From: Bacillota bacterium
GTDB taxonomy: Bacteria > Bacillota > Clostridia > Peptostreptococcales > Anaerovoracaceae
Reading direction: 5' to 3'
Length of the DNA: 64,000 bases
Assembly: GCA_023415235.1 (NCBI GenBank)
Contig: JAEZLP010000064.1
Location: 1-64,000 of the forward strand
Of the stretch, positions 26,352-33,881 are shown one piece after another; position 1 is the first letter of the stretch; each line of letters begins with the position of its first letter. Under the pieces are notes generated by a model. It had not been told where the DNA came from. It ran no database searches and worked only from the letters and a program-made list of their open reading frames with translations. A program made the translations under genes and the position numbers.

Positions 26352-27128
26352 TTATTTGTTTTTGAATACTGCGGGTCTCTTTTCCAGGAACGCGGTCATT
26401 CCTTCGTTTCTGTCTTCTGAGCTGAATGGCGCTACCAAAGCTTCGCCTTCGAAAGCAACGCCGGTCTTTACATCAAGGCTGATTCCGTTGTTTACCGCAA
26501 TTTTGGCAGCTCTGATCGCAATCGGAGCTTTTGACATAATCGTCTTGGCAACCTTTTCAGCCGCTCCCATCAATTCTTCAGCGGGTACAACCTTCTCAAC
26601 CAGGCCGATTCTGTATGCTTCCTGTGCGTCAATCATTTCAGCGGTCATGATGAGGTATTTGCCCATTCCCTTGCCAACCAGTCTCGGCAGTCTTTGAGTT
26701 CCACCAAAGCCGGGGATGATGCCCAGATTTACTTCAGGCTGTCCGAATTTTGCCTTTTCAGAAGCGATTCTCATATCGCAAGCCATTGCAAGCTCGCATC
26801 CTCCGCCGAGAGCAAAGCCGTTGATGGCTCCGATTACGGGTTTGTCAATGCTTTCGATTAAATTCATTACGTTCTGGCCTTTGATCATCATGGCTCTGCC
26901 TTCCAGCGTCGTAAGATTGACCATTTCGGAAATGTCCGCACCGGCTACAAAAGCTTTGCCTTCTCCAGTCAGTATTGCAACCTGCACTTCAGGATCATTG
27001 TTTACAGCCGTAAAAGCTGCGTATAATTCATCCAGAACCTCATTGCTCAAAGCGTTCAATGACTTCGGTCTGTTCACCGTAACATAGGCGATGCCTTCTT
27101 TTACTTCATAAATTAGGTGCTGATACAT
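26352..27128 (-). CDS. crt: Enoyl-CoA hydratase (crotonase)
   Basis: A 258-residue crotonase-fold enzyme that adds water across crotonyl-CoA or related enoyl-CoAs. The oxyanion-hole segments (AFVAGADISEM at 59-69, and GFALGGGCELAMACD) and both catalytic glutamates (E112 and E132, in GGGCELA and GQPEVNLGIIPG) are present. This supports a hydratase rather than an isomerase or hydrolase relative. It is monocistronic here, not next to hbd or thl. It has AGGAAGG upstream of ATG 27128. It could link crotonyl-CoA to 3-hydroxybutyryl-CoA and hence to acetyl-CoA, the oxidative branch of 4-hydroxybutyrate fermentation. Confidence 0.88.
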   Translation of the reverse strand: MYQHLIYEVKEGIAYVTVNRPKSLNALSNEVLDELYAAFTAVNNDPEVQVAILTGEGKAFVAGADISEMVNLTTLEGRAMMIKGQNVMNLIESIDKPVIGAINGFALGGGCELAMACDMRIASEKAKFGQPEVNLGIIPGFGGTQRLPRLVGKGMGKYLIMTAEMIDAQEAYRIGLVEKVVPAEELMGAAEKVAKTIMSKAPIAIRAAKIAVNNGISLDVKTGVAFEGEALVAPFSSEDRNEGMTAFLEKRPAVFKNK

Positions 27129-27246
27129 GATTCTTTACCTTCCTTTCTTTCTGTCTGTCTGATTATATTTTTATCATTCAACATGAATGTATTTATGTAA
27201 TAAGTAAATATTATCACTATGAACTTATATAATCAATGGGTTTGGA

Positions 27247-27316
27247 AATTGTCAGACAATTAACGTTAAATAATTATCAAAAAGATATTGTATTCGTTTT
27301 TTTGTTATGCTATCAT
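27247..27316 (+). promoter_or_regulatory. Promoter and two palindromes before the iron alcohol dehydrogenase
   Basis: TTGTAT at 27288-27293, 17 bases, and TATCAT at 27311-27316 form a sigma-A promoter. Upstream are two adjacent palindromes, AATTGTCAGACAATT (27247-27261) and TTAACGTTAA (27260-27269). They are likely regulator sites. Confidence 0.6.
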
Positions 27317-27358
27317 GGGCTCAATAAACGAAAACCAACGCATTTGGGAGGTAAAAAA

Positions 27359-28531
27359 ATGGCAAACTTATTCTTTATTCCTCAGTACATCATCACAGGC
27401 GAAAACGCACTGAAAATGAGTATGGAGTACTTGAAGACGTTCGGAAAAAAGGCTCTGATCGTAACAGACGATGTTATGGTTAAATTAAATAACGTTAAAA
27501 AATTGACAGACGAGCTTGATCAGATTCAAGTTTCATACATCATATATTCTGGCATCAACTGTGAGCCCACTCATACCATGATTGATGAGGGTGTTGAAAT
27601 CTACAAAAGGGAAGGCTGCGACTTCCTGATCGGAATCGGCGGAGGCAGCCCTCTGGATGCGATGAAGGCCATCGGAGCTGTTGTAACCAATGGCGGAAGC
27701 ATCACAGAATACATGGGCAAGAAGATCGAACATGAGCTTCCCCCGACATGCGTAATTCCCACAACTGCGGGAACCGGTTCCGAAGCCACAAAGGTTTCCA
27801 TCATCACCAATACGGATACCGGAGTAAAAATGCTGCTTTCCGATCCGAAGCTCATGGCGCATGTTGCAGTTGTCGACCCGATTTTCACTCTGACCGTACC
27901 GCCGGGAGTAACCGCTGCGACTGGTGTTGACGCGCTGACTCATGCGATCGAAGCATACACTTCCCTGAAAGCATTTTCCATGAGTGATATTTATGCGTTA
28001 TCGGCAGTCAAGAGAATCTTTGATAATATTTATGAAGTATATACCAACGGATCCAATATGGAAGCGAGAAGAGAGATGGCAATCGCAGCTTTGGAAGCCG
28101 GTATCGCATTCAGCAATGCATCCGTAACCATCGTTCACGGAATGAGCCGTCCAATCGGCGCGCTGTTCCATGTACCACATGGTCTGTCCAATGCCATGCT
28201 GCTGAACGTATGTCTTGATTATCTGCAGCCGGGCGCTGTAGCCAGACTGAACCAGCTTGCCAAGACCATCGGTGTTTACCGCCAGGGAATGACTCCTGAT
28301 GAAGGTGCTCATGCGTTCGTTGTGGCAACCAAAGCGCTGCTGAGAACCCTGAACATCAAAACTCCGGAAGAATTCGGCATCGACAAGGAAGAATTCTTCA
28401 GACAGATTCCCAAAATGGCAGAAGATGCACTGGCTAGCGGAAGCCCTGGGAATACCAGACGTACGCCTAACAAGGACGACATCATGGAACTGTATAAAAA
28501 GCTTTGGGAAAAAGACGAATGTAATTGCTAG
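27359..28531 (+). CDS. Iron-containing alcohol dehydrogenase
   Basis: A 390-residue group III (iron-type) alcohol dehydrogenase. It has the NAD(P)-binding GIGGGSPLDAMKAIG (~98-112) and the PTTAGTGSEAT motif. The metal-binding region is GVDALTHAIEAYTS and HGMSRPIGALFHVPHG, with the histidine ligands conserved. Substrate cannot be fixed from sequence; butanol, ethanol, 1,3-propanediol and 4-hydroxybutyrate dehydrogenases share this fold. The dedicated 4-hydroxybutyrate enzyme is the paralogue at 35546-36664. The start is ATG 27359 after GGGAGG. The longer in-frame ORF begins upstream of the promoter and is rejected. A Cys-rich C terminus (CNC) is noted. Confidence 0.87.
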   Translation: MANLFFIPQYIITGENALKMSMEYLKTFGKKALIVTDDVMVKLNNVKKLTDELDQIQVSYIIYSGINCEPTHTMIDEGVEIYKREGCDFLIGIGGGSPLDAMKAIGAVVTNGGSITEYMGKKIEHELPPTCVIPTTAGTGSEATKVSIITNTDTGVKMLLSDPKLMAHVAVVDPIFTLTVPPGVTAATGVDALTHAIEAYTSLKAFSMSDIYALSAVKRIFDNIYEVYTNGSNMEARREMAIAALEAGIAFSNASVTIVHGMSRPIGALFHVPHGLSNAMLLNVCLDYLQPGAVARLNQLAKTIGVYRQGMTPDEGAHAFVVATKALLRTLNIKTPEEFGIDKEEFFRQIPKMAEDALASGSPGNTRRTPNKDDIMELYKKLWEKDECNC

Positions 28532-28555
28532 TTCCATATGCAAAAATTCATATAA

Positions 28556-28592
28556 CAACATAAAAAGAGGCGTAATGCCTCTTTTTATGTTG
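28556..28592 (+). terminator. Terminator of the alcohol dehydrogenase gene
   Basis: A perfect 16-bp stem (28556-28571 with 28577-28592), 5-base loop, T-rich 3' arm. The A-rich 5' arm makes it usable from the opposite side for thiT as well. Confidence 0.9.
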
Positions 28593-28639
28593 GGTTTTTG
28601 CGTTCTTACTTTTGATTTTCAACAACTCATTTATATTGT

Positions 28640-29302
28640 CTAATCATTCATTTTTTTAATGGACGGATTTGCCTGCGCCTTCAATTGGTCAATCGCCTTT
28701 CGGACAGCAGGGATCAGGAGAACTGCCACCGTGACCGCACCTTCTGCGCCCAGATAGGTGATATTGTAGTAGATTGACCAGGTAAAGGCGTTAAAGCCTT
28801 CGGGCGCATACTGACCGAAGAAAATGATTCCGGACAGAACCGAACAGAGATACCTGCAAAACAGGCCGACGCCGTATCCGGAAACGAGGCCCAGCTTTCT
28901 GGAACGCATGAGACCTGCGAAGGCAAGCGCGCCGAAAGCAAGGGGGTAATCGAGCAGCATCTGAATCGGATGAATGACGTAAGGATTGAAAATCAGGTCT
29001 ATAAGGCCTACGCACATACCTGCCATCATTCCTCTGCGGACGCCGTAAATGTAGGCGCAAACCACAACCGGCAACATGCTGAAGGCAGTGACGGAACCGC
29101 CTTGGGGCATTCTGAACAGGATGATCTGATTGAGCGCAATGGACATCGCCACCAGGACAGCAGAGGTTACCATAGCCCGGGTATCCGTCTTCTTTCCCCG
29201 CCCGGAAAGGAGAATTCCGAGAAACAACAGGACAATCAGAATCAGGGCGGAAAGCTGCCCTGCCGTAGATTCAAAAAAAGCTTGTAATTTTTCACTGGAC
29301 AT
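28640..29302 (-). CDS. thiT: Thiamine transporter substrate-binding component ThiT (ECF S component)
   Basis: A 220-residue integral membrane protein of the ThiT/YuaJ family, with about six hydrophobic segments after an N-terminal extension of roughly 40 residues. It binds thiamine and works with shared ECF ATPases and the T subunit, none of which are in this window. Recognisable parts are FRMPQGGSVTAFSMLPVVVCAYIYG, GLIDLIFNPYVIHPIQMLLDYPLAFGALAF and SIYYNITYLGAEG. The identity is strongly supported by the TPP riboswitch upstream. The ATG at 29302 has AAGGAGG, which lies in a predicted sequestering hairpin. The usual ThiT is ~180-190 residues; the extra N terminus may add a helix. Confidence 0.92.
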   Translation of the reverse strand: MSSEKLQAFFESTAGQLSALILIVLLFLGILLSGRGKKTDTRAMVTSAVLVAMSIALNQIILFRMPQGGSVTAFSMLPVVVCAYIYGVRRGMMAGMCVGLIDLIFNPYVIHPIQMLLDYPLAFGALAFAGLMRSRKLGLVSGYGVGLFCRYLCSVLSGIIFFGQYAPEGFNAFTWSIYYNITYLGAEGAVTVAVLLIPAVRKAIDQLKAQANPSIKKMND

Positions 29303-29310
29303 AAAAAAAC

Positions 29311-29348
29311 CTCCTTATGAAACACAATTCTGTGTCTTTTGCAGGAGG
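29311..29348 (-). promoter_or_regulatory. Shine-Dalgarno-sequestering hairpin of the thiT leader
   Basis: In the thiT leader, CCTCCT (from 29343-29348) can pair with the AGGAGG ribosome site (29311-29316), stacked on an inner ACACA/TGTGT helix (29323-29327 with 29332-29336, 4-base loop). This is the expected expression platform by which the TPP riboswitch would block translation. Confidence 0.65.
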
Positions 29349-29406
29349 GGATTGATTGACATGAATTCCATACACATAAGAAATGCGTATGTCAGTCCGT
29401 CAAAAA

Positions 29407-29480
29407 TGCTTCCCTACGCCGGTATTGCCCGGATCAGGTAATGAGGGTCGAAAAACTCTCAGCAATAAGCTCCCCTAGCA
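29407..29480 (-). ncRNA. TPP riboswitch (THI element)
   Basis: Read on the minus strand, the segment contains the conserved THI-box pieces in order: GGGGAGC, GCTGAGAG, then ACCCTCATTACCTGATCCGG, GCAATACCGGCGTAGGGAAGC. The 5' and 3' arms close the aptamer stem. It lies ~105 bases upstream of thiT, so thiamine import is very likely shut down by thiamine pyrophosphate. The aptamer starts about 100 bases after the end of thiN on the same strand. Confidence 0.95.
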
Positions 29481-29577
29481 AAATGATCTATAAATTTGAT
29501 TTATTTTAAACCTCGTATCTTGACTTTGTCAATCGTTATTTTATAGTTATTTTTGAGAAAAAATATCGCAATAAATC

Positions 29578-30246
29578 TCAGTCCTGAGACAAAACGATGA
29601 GAAGTTTGCCGGAGGTGTGACGGACTTCTGCAACTTCATCATAAAATTCATTGCTCACCCCCAGAGGAAAACTGTTGGTGAGAAGATGATTTTCCAGGGG
29701 ATACTTTACCCCCTTGATCGTAACCCCGCCACAGGACTCTCCATAAGAAAACAGGGAGATGTAATGACCTTGCAGCTTTTTTATTACGATACTGCCGGGA
29801 TTTCTTAATGTCGCGCGATTTTTCCCGTCGAGGATCCAGACCGATTTGTCATGATCCAGAGCAAAGGAAAGTGTTTGCAGATTGGCTATGGTATGGTCCA
29901 ACCTTCCTCCCAGACCTCCGAGGATGTAAAAATCGTCAAAGCCCTTTTCCATGCCGTATTTCAGACAAATCATCGTGTCGGTGTCATCCTTTTCCGCCGC
30001 CACCCGTACAACGCTGCCGCCTGCACCGACGTTGAAATCCGACAGTTCTCCTTGAACCGAGTCGAAGTCGATGGAATCGAAATCGCCGATCACCATATCC
30101 GGCCGGATTCCTTCCAGCCTGGCAAGAGCATAGCCTCCGTCCGCGCAGATGATAAAATCCTCCTTGCAGAAGGGGAAAGTTTCACTGAGCGGGACGGACT
30201 CTGTATGATAACTCGTGATTATGACACAGCGTTTCAGCGGAATCAC
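29578..30246 (-). CDS. thiN: Thiamine pyrophosphokinase
   Basis: A ~222-residue enzyme that converts thiamine plus ATP to thiamine pyrophosphate. It carries the family motifs ICADGGYALARLEGIRPDMVIGDFDSID (N-terminal catalytic domain), EKDDTDTMICLKYG and ILGGLGGRLDHTIANLQTL, plus a C-terminal beta-sandwich domain. The start is uncertain. Homologues begin just before KRCVIIT. GTG at 30246 is given here. CTG at 30237 would place AGGTG at a better spacing, and TTG at 30255 is also possible. The coding frame runs open further into metY, but starts there lack a ribosome site. It is probably cotranscribed with metY, 13 bases apart, and lies just before the thiT unit, grouping thiamine salvage genes. 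Confidence 0.85.
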   Translation of the reverse strand: MIPLKRCVIITSYHTESVPLSETFPFCKEDFIICADGGYALARLEGIRPDMVIGDFDSIDFDSVQGELSDFNVGAGGSVVRVAAEKDDTDTMICLKYGMEKGFDDFYILGGLGGRLDHTIANLQTLSFALDHDKSVWILDGKNRATLRNPGSIVIKKLQGHYISLFSYGESCGGVTIKGVKYPLENHLLTNSFPLGVSNEFYDEVAEVRHTSGKLLIVLSQD

Positions 30247-30259
30247 CTCATTCAACGGA

Positions 30260-31543
30260 TTAAGCCCGGGCAACTGCGCGCAAGGCCTTATCAAAGTCGG
30301 CAATGATGTCTTCGATGTCTTCAATCCCAACGGATACACGGATCATTTCGGGAAGGATGCCTCCTTCGACCTGCTGCTGCGGGGATAGCTGCCGGTGTGT
30401 TGTGCTGGCCGGATGAAGGAAACTGGTACGCAGATCGCCCAGATGCACTACCAGATGAACCAGGTCGAGATGCTTGATCAGTTCCTTGCCTGCTTCTGCG
30501 CCGCCTTTGATTCCGAAGGTCAGGATACCGCTGGCGCCCTTGGGCATATACCTACGGCACAATTCGTTATAGGGATCGCTCTTCAGTCCGGGATATTTCA
30601 CCCACTCGACACAGGGATGGGATGACAGGAATTCAGCCAGCTTCAGGGCATTTTCACTATGTCTCTCCATTCTCAAATGCAGCGTTTCAAGGCCGAGATG
30701 AAACATAAAAGAATTGAAGGGACTGGGCGTACAGCCATAGTCTCTCAATAGCTGGACTCTCGCTTTGACGATGTACGCGGCAGGACCGAATGTTTCAACG
30801 TACTTCAGGCCGTGATAGCTCGGATCGGGCTCAACAAGACCGAGGAATTTTCCATTGTCCCAGTTGAAGCTGCCGCCGTCGATCAGGATTCCGCCGACGC
30901 TTGTCGCGTGACCGTCGGTATATTTAGTGGAAGAGTGTATGACGATATCCGCACCGTGCTCAAAAGGCCTGCAAAGGTATGGAGTGGCAAGAGTATTGTC
31001 CACAATGAACGGCACGTCCAGTTTTTTTGCAATGGAAGAAAACTTTTCAAAGTCGAGAATACTCATTCCAGGATTCGCGATGGTTTCGCCGAATACAGCC
31101 TTTGTATTCGGTCTGGCGCAAGCCAGAATCGTCTCCTCGTCTGCCTGGGGATCTACAAAGGTAAATTCGATTCCCAGCTTACGCAGGGAAACATCAAAAA
31201 GATTAAAGGTTCCACCGTAGATGCTGGAGGAGGAAATCACATGATCTCCTGCATTGCAGATGTTGATAATAGCGAACAGACTGGCGCTTTGACCGGATGA
31301 CAGAGCCAAGGCTCCCACTCCGCCCTCCAAGAGGTTGATTTTTCCTTCAAAGGCGTCTGACGTTGGATTTCCAATCCTTGTATAAAAGGAACCTCCCGCC
31401 TTCAAATCAAATAAATCCGCAACATAATCGGAATCATCATAAGAGAAGGTTGTACTCTGGACAATCGGAAGCACTCTTGGCTCCCCCGGTTTAGGCTGGT
31501 ATGTTCCCTGAACACAGTTGGTATTGAAATGATATTTTGTCAA
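30260..31543 (-). CDS. metY: O-acetylhomoserine sulfhydrylase (homocysteine synthase)
   Basis: A 427-residue PLP enzyme of the Cys/Met metabolism family. It makes homocysteine from O-acetylhomoserine and sulfide. The N-terminal STTFSYDDSDYVADLF, YTRIGNPTSDAFEGKI and SSGQSASLFAI segments, and the PLP lysine in SSTKYTDGHATSVGG (~208), identify the MetY branch. This is supported by length and by the C-terminal SFLHPASTTHRQL motif. The start is a TTG at 31543, 8 bases after AAGGAGG. It has a ~200-base leader with strong secondary structure, suggesting RNA-level control. No S-box or T-box could be matched. Confidence 0.92.
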   Translation of the reverse strand: MTKYHFNTNCVQGTYQPKPGEPRVLPIVQSTTFSYDDSDYVADLFDLKAGGSFYTRIGNPTSDAFEGKINLLEGGVGALALSSGQSASLFAIINICNAGDHVISSSSIYGGTFNLFDVSLRKLGIEFTFVDPQADEETILACARPNTKAVFGETIANPGMSILDFEKFSSIAKKLDVPFIVDNTLATPYLCRPFEHGADIVIHSSTKYTDGHATSVGGILIDGGSFNWDNGKFLGLVEPDPSYHGLKYVETFGPAAYIVKARVQLLRDYGCTPSPFNSFMFHLGLETLHLRMERHSENALKLAEFLSSHPCVEWVKYPGLKSDPYNELCRRYMPKGASGILTFGIKGGAEAGKELIKHLDLVHLVVHLGDLRTSFLHPASTTHRQLSPQQQVEGGILPEMIRVSVGIEDIEDIIADFDKALRAVARA

Positions 31544-31767
31544 TTTTATGACCTCCTTAATGCAATCTATTTACAGCAAGTCGAAGCATCGGAAATTTAT
31601 TGAAAATTCTATCATGCAAGAAACTTACCCCACGGTCCGTGAGGATACCCGTCCGGCGTCGCCGGAGCCTCACAGGAACGTTGAATTTATAAGGGGGAAG
31701 CGGCGAAGCACGATGAATGAAGCCATCGCTGCGGCTATGCCGATTCTCAATATTAGCGTCAATTATA
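31544..31767 (-). promoter_or_regulatory. Promoter and long structured leader of metY (thiN)
   Basis: TATAAT (31767 to 31762 on the minus strand) with an extended TGA before it starts a ~210-base leader. The leader contains a GC-rich hairpin: arms at 31639-31644 and 31668-31673, inner TCCGG/CCGGA stem at 31652-31656 and 31662-31666. A second structured part lies near 31700-31735 (CGATG/CATCG). The hairpin region is clearly more GC-rich than its flanks. I tested it by eye against S-box, T-box, cobalamin and other common riboswitches and found no match. Confidence 0.5.
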
Positions 31768-31836
31768 TCATAATTCTCTCAAAAACAACATTAAATTTCT
31801 AAAAATTCCGTGTATTGAAAACGGCCATTTTTACAC

Positions 31837-31865
31837 TTGTCAATGGACATTTCTGTGATTATACT
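31837..31865 (+). promoter_or_regulatory. Sigma-A promoter of the NifU-like gene
   Basis: TTGTCA at 31837-31842, 17-base spacer, TATACT at 31860-31865, about 36 bases before the TTG start at 31902. It lies downstream of the earlier in-frame ATG at 31815 and therefore excludes it. Confidence 0.7.
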
Positions 31866-31901
31866 GAAACTAGGATAACCTTATCAGAAAGGTGTGATCA
31901 T

Positions 31902-32183
31902 TTGGAAGACAAAATAAAGAAGGTACTTGCTGAGAAAGTGGACCCGCTATTGTCAGCCCATTTCGGGGGAGTCATACTGACCGCCTTCGAAAACGGCATT
32001 GCCTATGTAAAGCTTACAGGATCCTGCAGCACCTGTCCCTCCGCGCAATACACCATAGAGGATGTGGTAAAAAACATCGTCCTGGAAGAGATCCCGGAGG
32101 TGAAGGACGTTGTGCTTGACACTTCCGTCAGCGAAGATCTTCTTGATATGGCAAGAAAGATCTTAAACAGGGAAAAGAAGTAG
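31902..32183 (+). CDS. NifU C-terminal domain (Nfu-like) Fe-S protein
   Basis: A 93-residue single-domain Nfu protein that could hold and deliver a 4Fe-4S cluster. It has the diagnostic CSTCPSAQYTIEDVVKN motif (CxxC near residue 48) and the usual ~80-residue alpha/beta core. The start is a TTG at 31902, seven bases after AAAGGTG and downstream of a sigma-A promoter. It ends five bases before the sigma-54 promoter of abfD, whose product needs a 4Fe-4S cluster. A role in AbfD maturation is tempting but is only inference from position. Confidence 0.85.
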   Translation: MEDKIKKVLAEKVDPLLSAHFGGVILTAFENGIAYVKLTGSCSTCPSAQYTIEDVVKNIVLEEIPEVKDVVLDTSVSEDLLDMARKILNREKK

Positions 32184-32188
32184 TGTTT

Positions 32189-32205
32189 TGGCACAAATAT
32201 TGCTT
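32189..32205 (+). promoter_or_regulatory. Sigma-54 promoter of the abfD operon
   Basis: TGGCAC at 32189-32194, five bases, then TTGCTT at 32200-32205. This matches the -24/-12 sigma-54 consensus (TGGCAC-N5-TTGCA/T) at every key position, with GG and GC exactly 12 apart. The start of transcription would leave a ~95-base leader before abfD. No sigma-A promoter of comparable quality is present. Such promoters need an enhancer-binding activator, and none is encoded in this window. Confidence 0.85.
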
Positions 32206-32310
32206 ATTTAATTAGTTAGGTTCTAATTGACGAAATGACGCGGCAGGCAATAGGGCAGACCGACGTTATGGAGTCTTGAATAATATTTTCATGTAAGGAG
32301 TGGTTGTATT

Positions 32311-33789
32311 ATGGCATTAATGACTGGAGCTCAATATATCGAGAGCTTAAGAAAACTTAACACAAAAGTGTACTTGTTTGGAGAAGAAGTGAAAAACTGG
32401 GTTGACCATCCGATGATCAGACCTTCTATCGATTGTCTGGCGATGACCTATGAATTGGCGCACGATCCCCAGTACGCTGATCTGATGACTGCAAAATCCA
32501 ATCTTACAGGCAAGACTGTAAATAGATTTTCACATCTGCATCAGAGCACGGATGACCTGATCAAAAAGGTTAAAATGCAAAGACTTCTCGGGCAGAAGAC
32601 CGCTTCCTGCTTCCAGAGATGCGTAGGTATGGATGCGTTCAATGCAGTATTCTCCACTACCTTTGAAATTGATAAAAAGTACGGAACACAGTATCACGAA
32701 AGATTCAAAAAGTATCTTGAGTACATACAGGAGAACGACCTGACCGTAGACGGCGCAATGACCGACCCGAAGGGGGACAGAGGATTGTCGCCAAGCCAGC
32801 AGAGAGATCCTGATATGTTCCTTCGTATCGTTGAAAAGAGAGCGGACGGTATCGTTGTTCGCGGAGCAAAATGTCATCAGACCGGTTCCATCAACTCCCA
32901 CGAACACCTGATCATGCCTACCATCGCCATGACAGAAGCGGACAAATCCTATGCCGTATCCTTCGCAATCCAGTCGGACGTTCCCGGAATCTTCATGGTT
33001 TACGGAAGACAGTCCTGCGATACCAGAAAGCTGGAAGAAAACGCCGATATCGATCTTGGAAACAAGAAGTTCGGCGGTCAGGAAGCGTTGGTTGTATTTG
33101 ACGATGTATTTATTCCGAACGAAAGAGTATTCCTCTGCGAAGAATATGATTTTGCCGGAATGATGGTAGAACGGTTCGCCGGCTATCACAGACAGTCCTA
33201 CGGTGGATGCAAAGTCGGCGTAGGCGACGTCATCATCGGAGCAGCCGCTCTTGCAGCCGACTATAATGGCGCGCATAAGGCTTCCCATATCAAGGATAAG
33301 CTCATTGAGATGACTCATCTGAATGAAACATTATATTGCTGCGGTATCGCATGTTCCGCAGAAGGTTATCCGACTGCTGCCGGAAACTATCAGATCGACC
33401 TGCTGCTGGCAAACGTATGTAAGCAGAACGTTACCAGATTCCCGTACGAAATCGTAAGACTTGCAGAAGATATCGCAGGCGGACTGATGGTAACCATGCC
33501 TTCGCAGAAGGATTTCGAATCTGACCTGAAGGTTGGTCAGACAGGAAAGACCATCGGTGAATGGTGCAACAAGCTTTATGCCGCTGCTCCTGGAGTATCC
33601 ACCGAAAACAGAATGAGAATCTTAAGATTCCTTGAAAACATTTGCCTTGGATCCTCCGCAGTAGGCTACAGAACGGAATCCCTGCACGGCGCAGGATCTC
33701 CGCAGGCTCAGAGAATCATGATTGCCCGTCAGGGAAATATCGAGCGGAAGAAAGAGCTTGCCAAAGCCATCGCAGGCATCAAGGAATAA
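32311..33789 (+). CDS. abfD: 4-Hydroxybutyryl-CoA dehydratase / vinylacetyl-CoA isomerase
   Basis: A 492-residue FAD and [4Fe-4S] enzyme that turns 4-hydroxybutyryl-CoA into crotonyl-CoA by a radical mechanism. The four cluster ligands of the Clostridium aminobutyricum enzyme (C99, C103, H292, C299) are all present with a +1 shift: C100 and C104 in ASCFQRCVG, and H293 and C300 in YHRQSYGGC. Much of the remaining sequence matches that protein as I remember it. Length is exact for the family. AAGGAG lies 10 bases before the ATG. It is the first gene of a sigma-54-driven cluster with abfT and abfH. The enzyme is oxygen-sensitive, which fits a strict anaerobe. Confidence 0.96.
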   Translation: MALMTGAQYIESLRKLNTKVYLFGEEVKNWVDHPMIRPSIDCLAMTYELAHDPQYADLMTAKSNLTGKTVNRFSHLHQSTDDLIKKVKMQRLLGQKTASCFQRCVGMDAFNAVFSTTFEIDKKYGTQYHERFKKYLEYIQENDLTVDGAMTDPKGDRGLSPSQQRDPDMFLRIVEKRADGIVVRGAKCHQTGSINSHEHLIMPTIAMTEADKSYAVSFAIQSDVPGIFMVYGRQSCDTRKLEENADIDLGNKKFGGQEALVVFDDVFIPNERVFLCEEYDFAGMMVERFAGYHRQSYGGCKVGVGDVIIGAAALAADYNGAHKASHIKDKLIEMTHLNETLYCCGIACSAEGYPTAAGNYQIDLLLANVCKQNVTRFPYEIVRLAEDIAGGLMVTMPSQKDFESDLKVGQTGKTIGEWCNKLYAAAPGVSTENRMRILRFLENICLGSSAVGYRTESLHGAGSPQAQRIMIARQGNIERKKELAKAIAGIKE

Positions 33790-33827
33790 TCCAATCGGCT
33801 TAACCGGCTGATCAAAAGAATAACAGA

Positions 33828-33856
33828 AGAACCGTCGGACCAATTCCGGCGGTTCT
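33828..33856 (+). other. Intercistronic hairpin after abfD
   Basis: An 11-bp stem (33828-33838 with 33846-33856, one G-T pair, 7-base loop) lies between abfD and the small Cys protein. No T run follows, so it is more likely to stabilise abfD mRNA or trim downstream expression than to terminate fully. Confidence 0.5.
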
Positions 33857-33881
33857 ATGATATAAGAATGGAGAGCGACCA

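Noticed and set aside
31548..31802. An 84-codon + strand ORF in the metY/nifU gap
   Set aside because: No ribosome site, overlaps the structured metY leader and its promoter, and no domain. The region is better explained as untranslated RNA.
31815..31901. An N-terminal extension of the NifU-like protein from ATG 31815
   Set aside because: A TTGTCA-N17-TATACT promoter lies inside this stretch and the ribosome site AAAGGTG points to TTG 31902.
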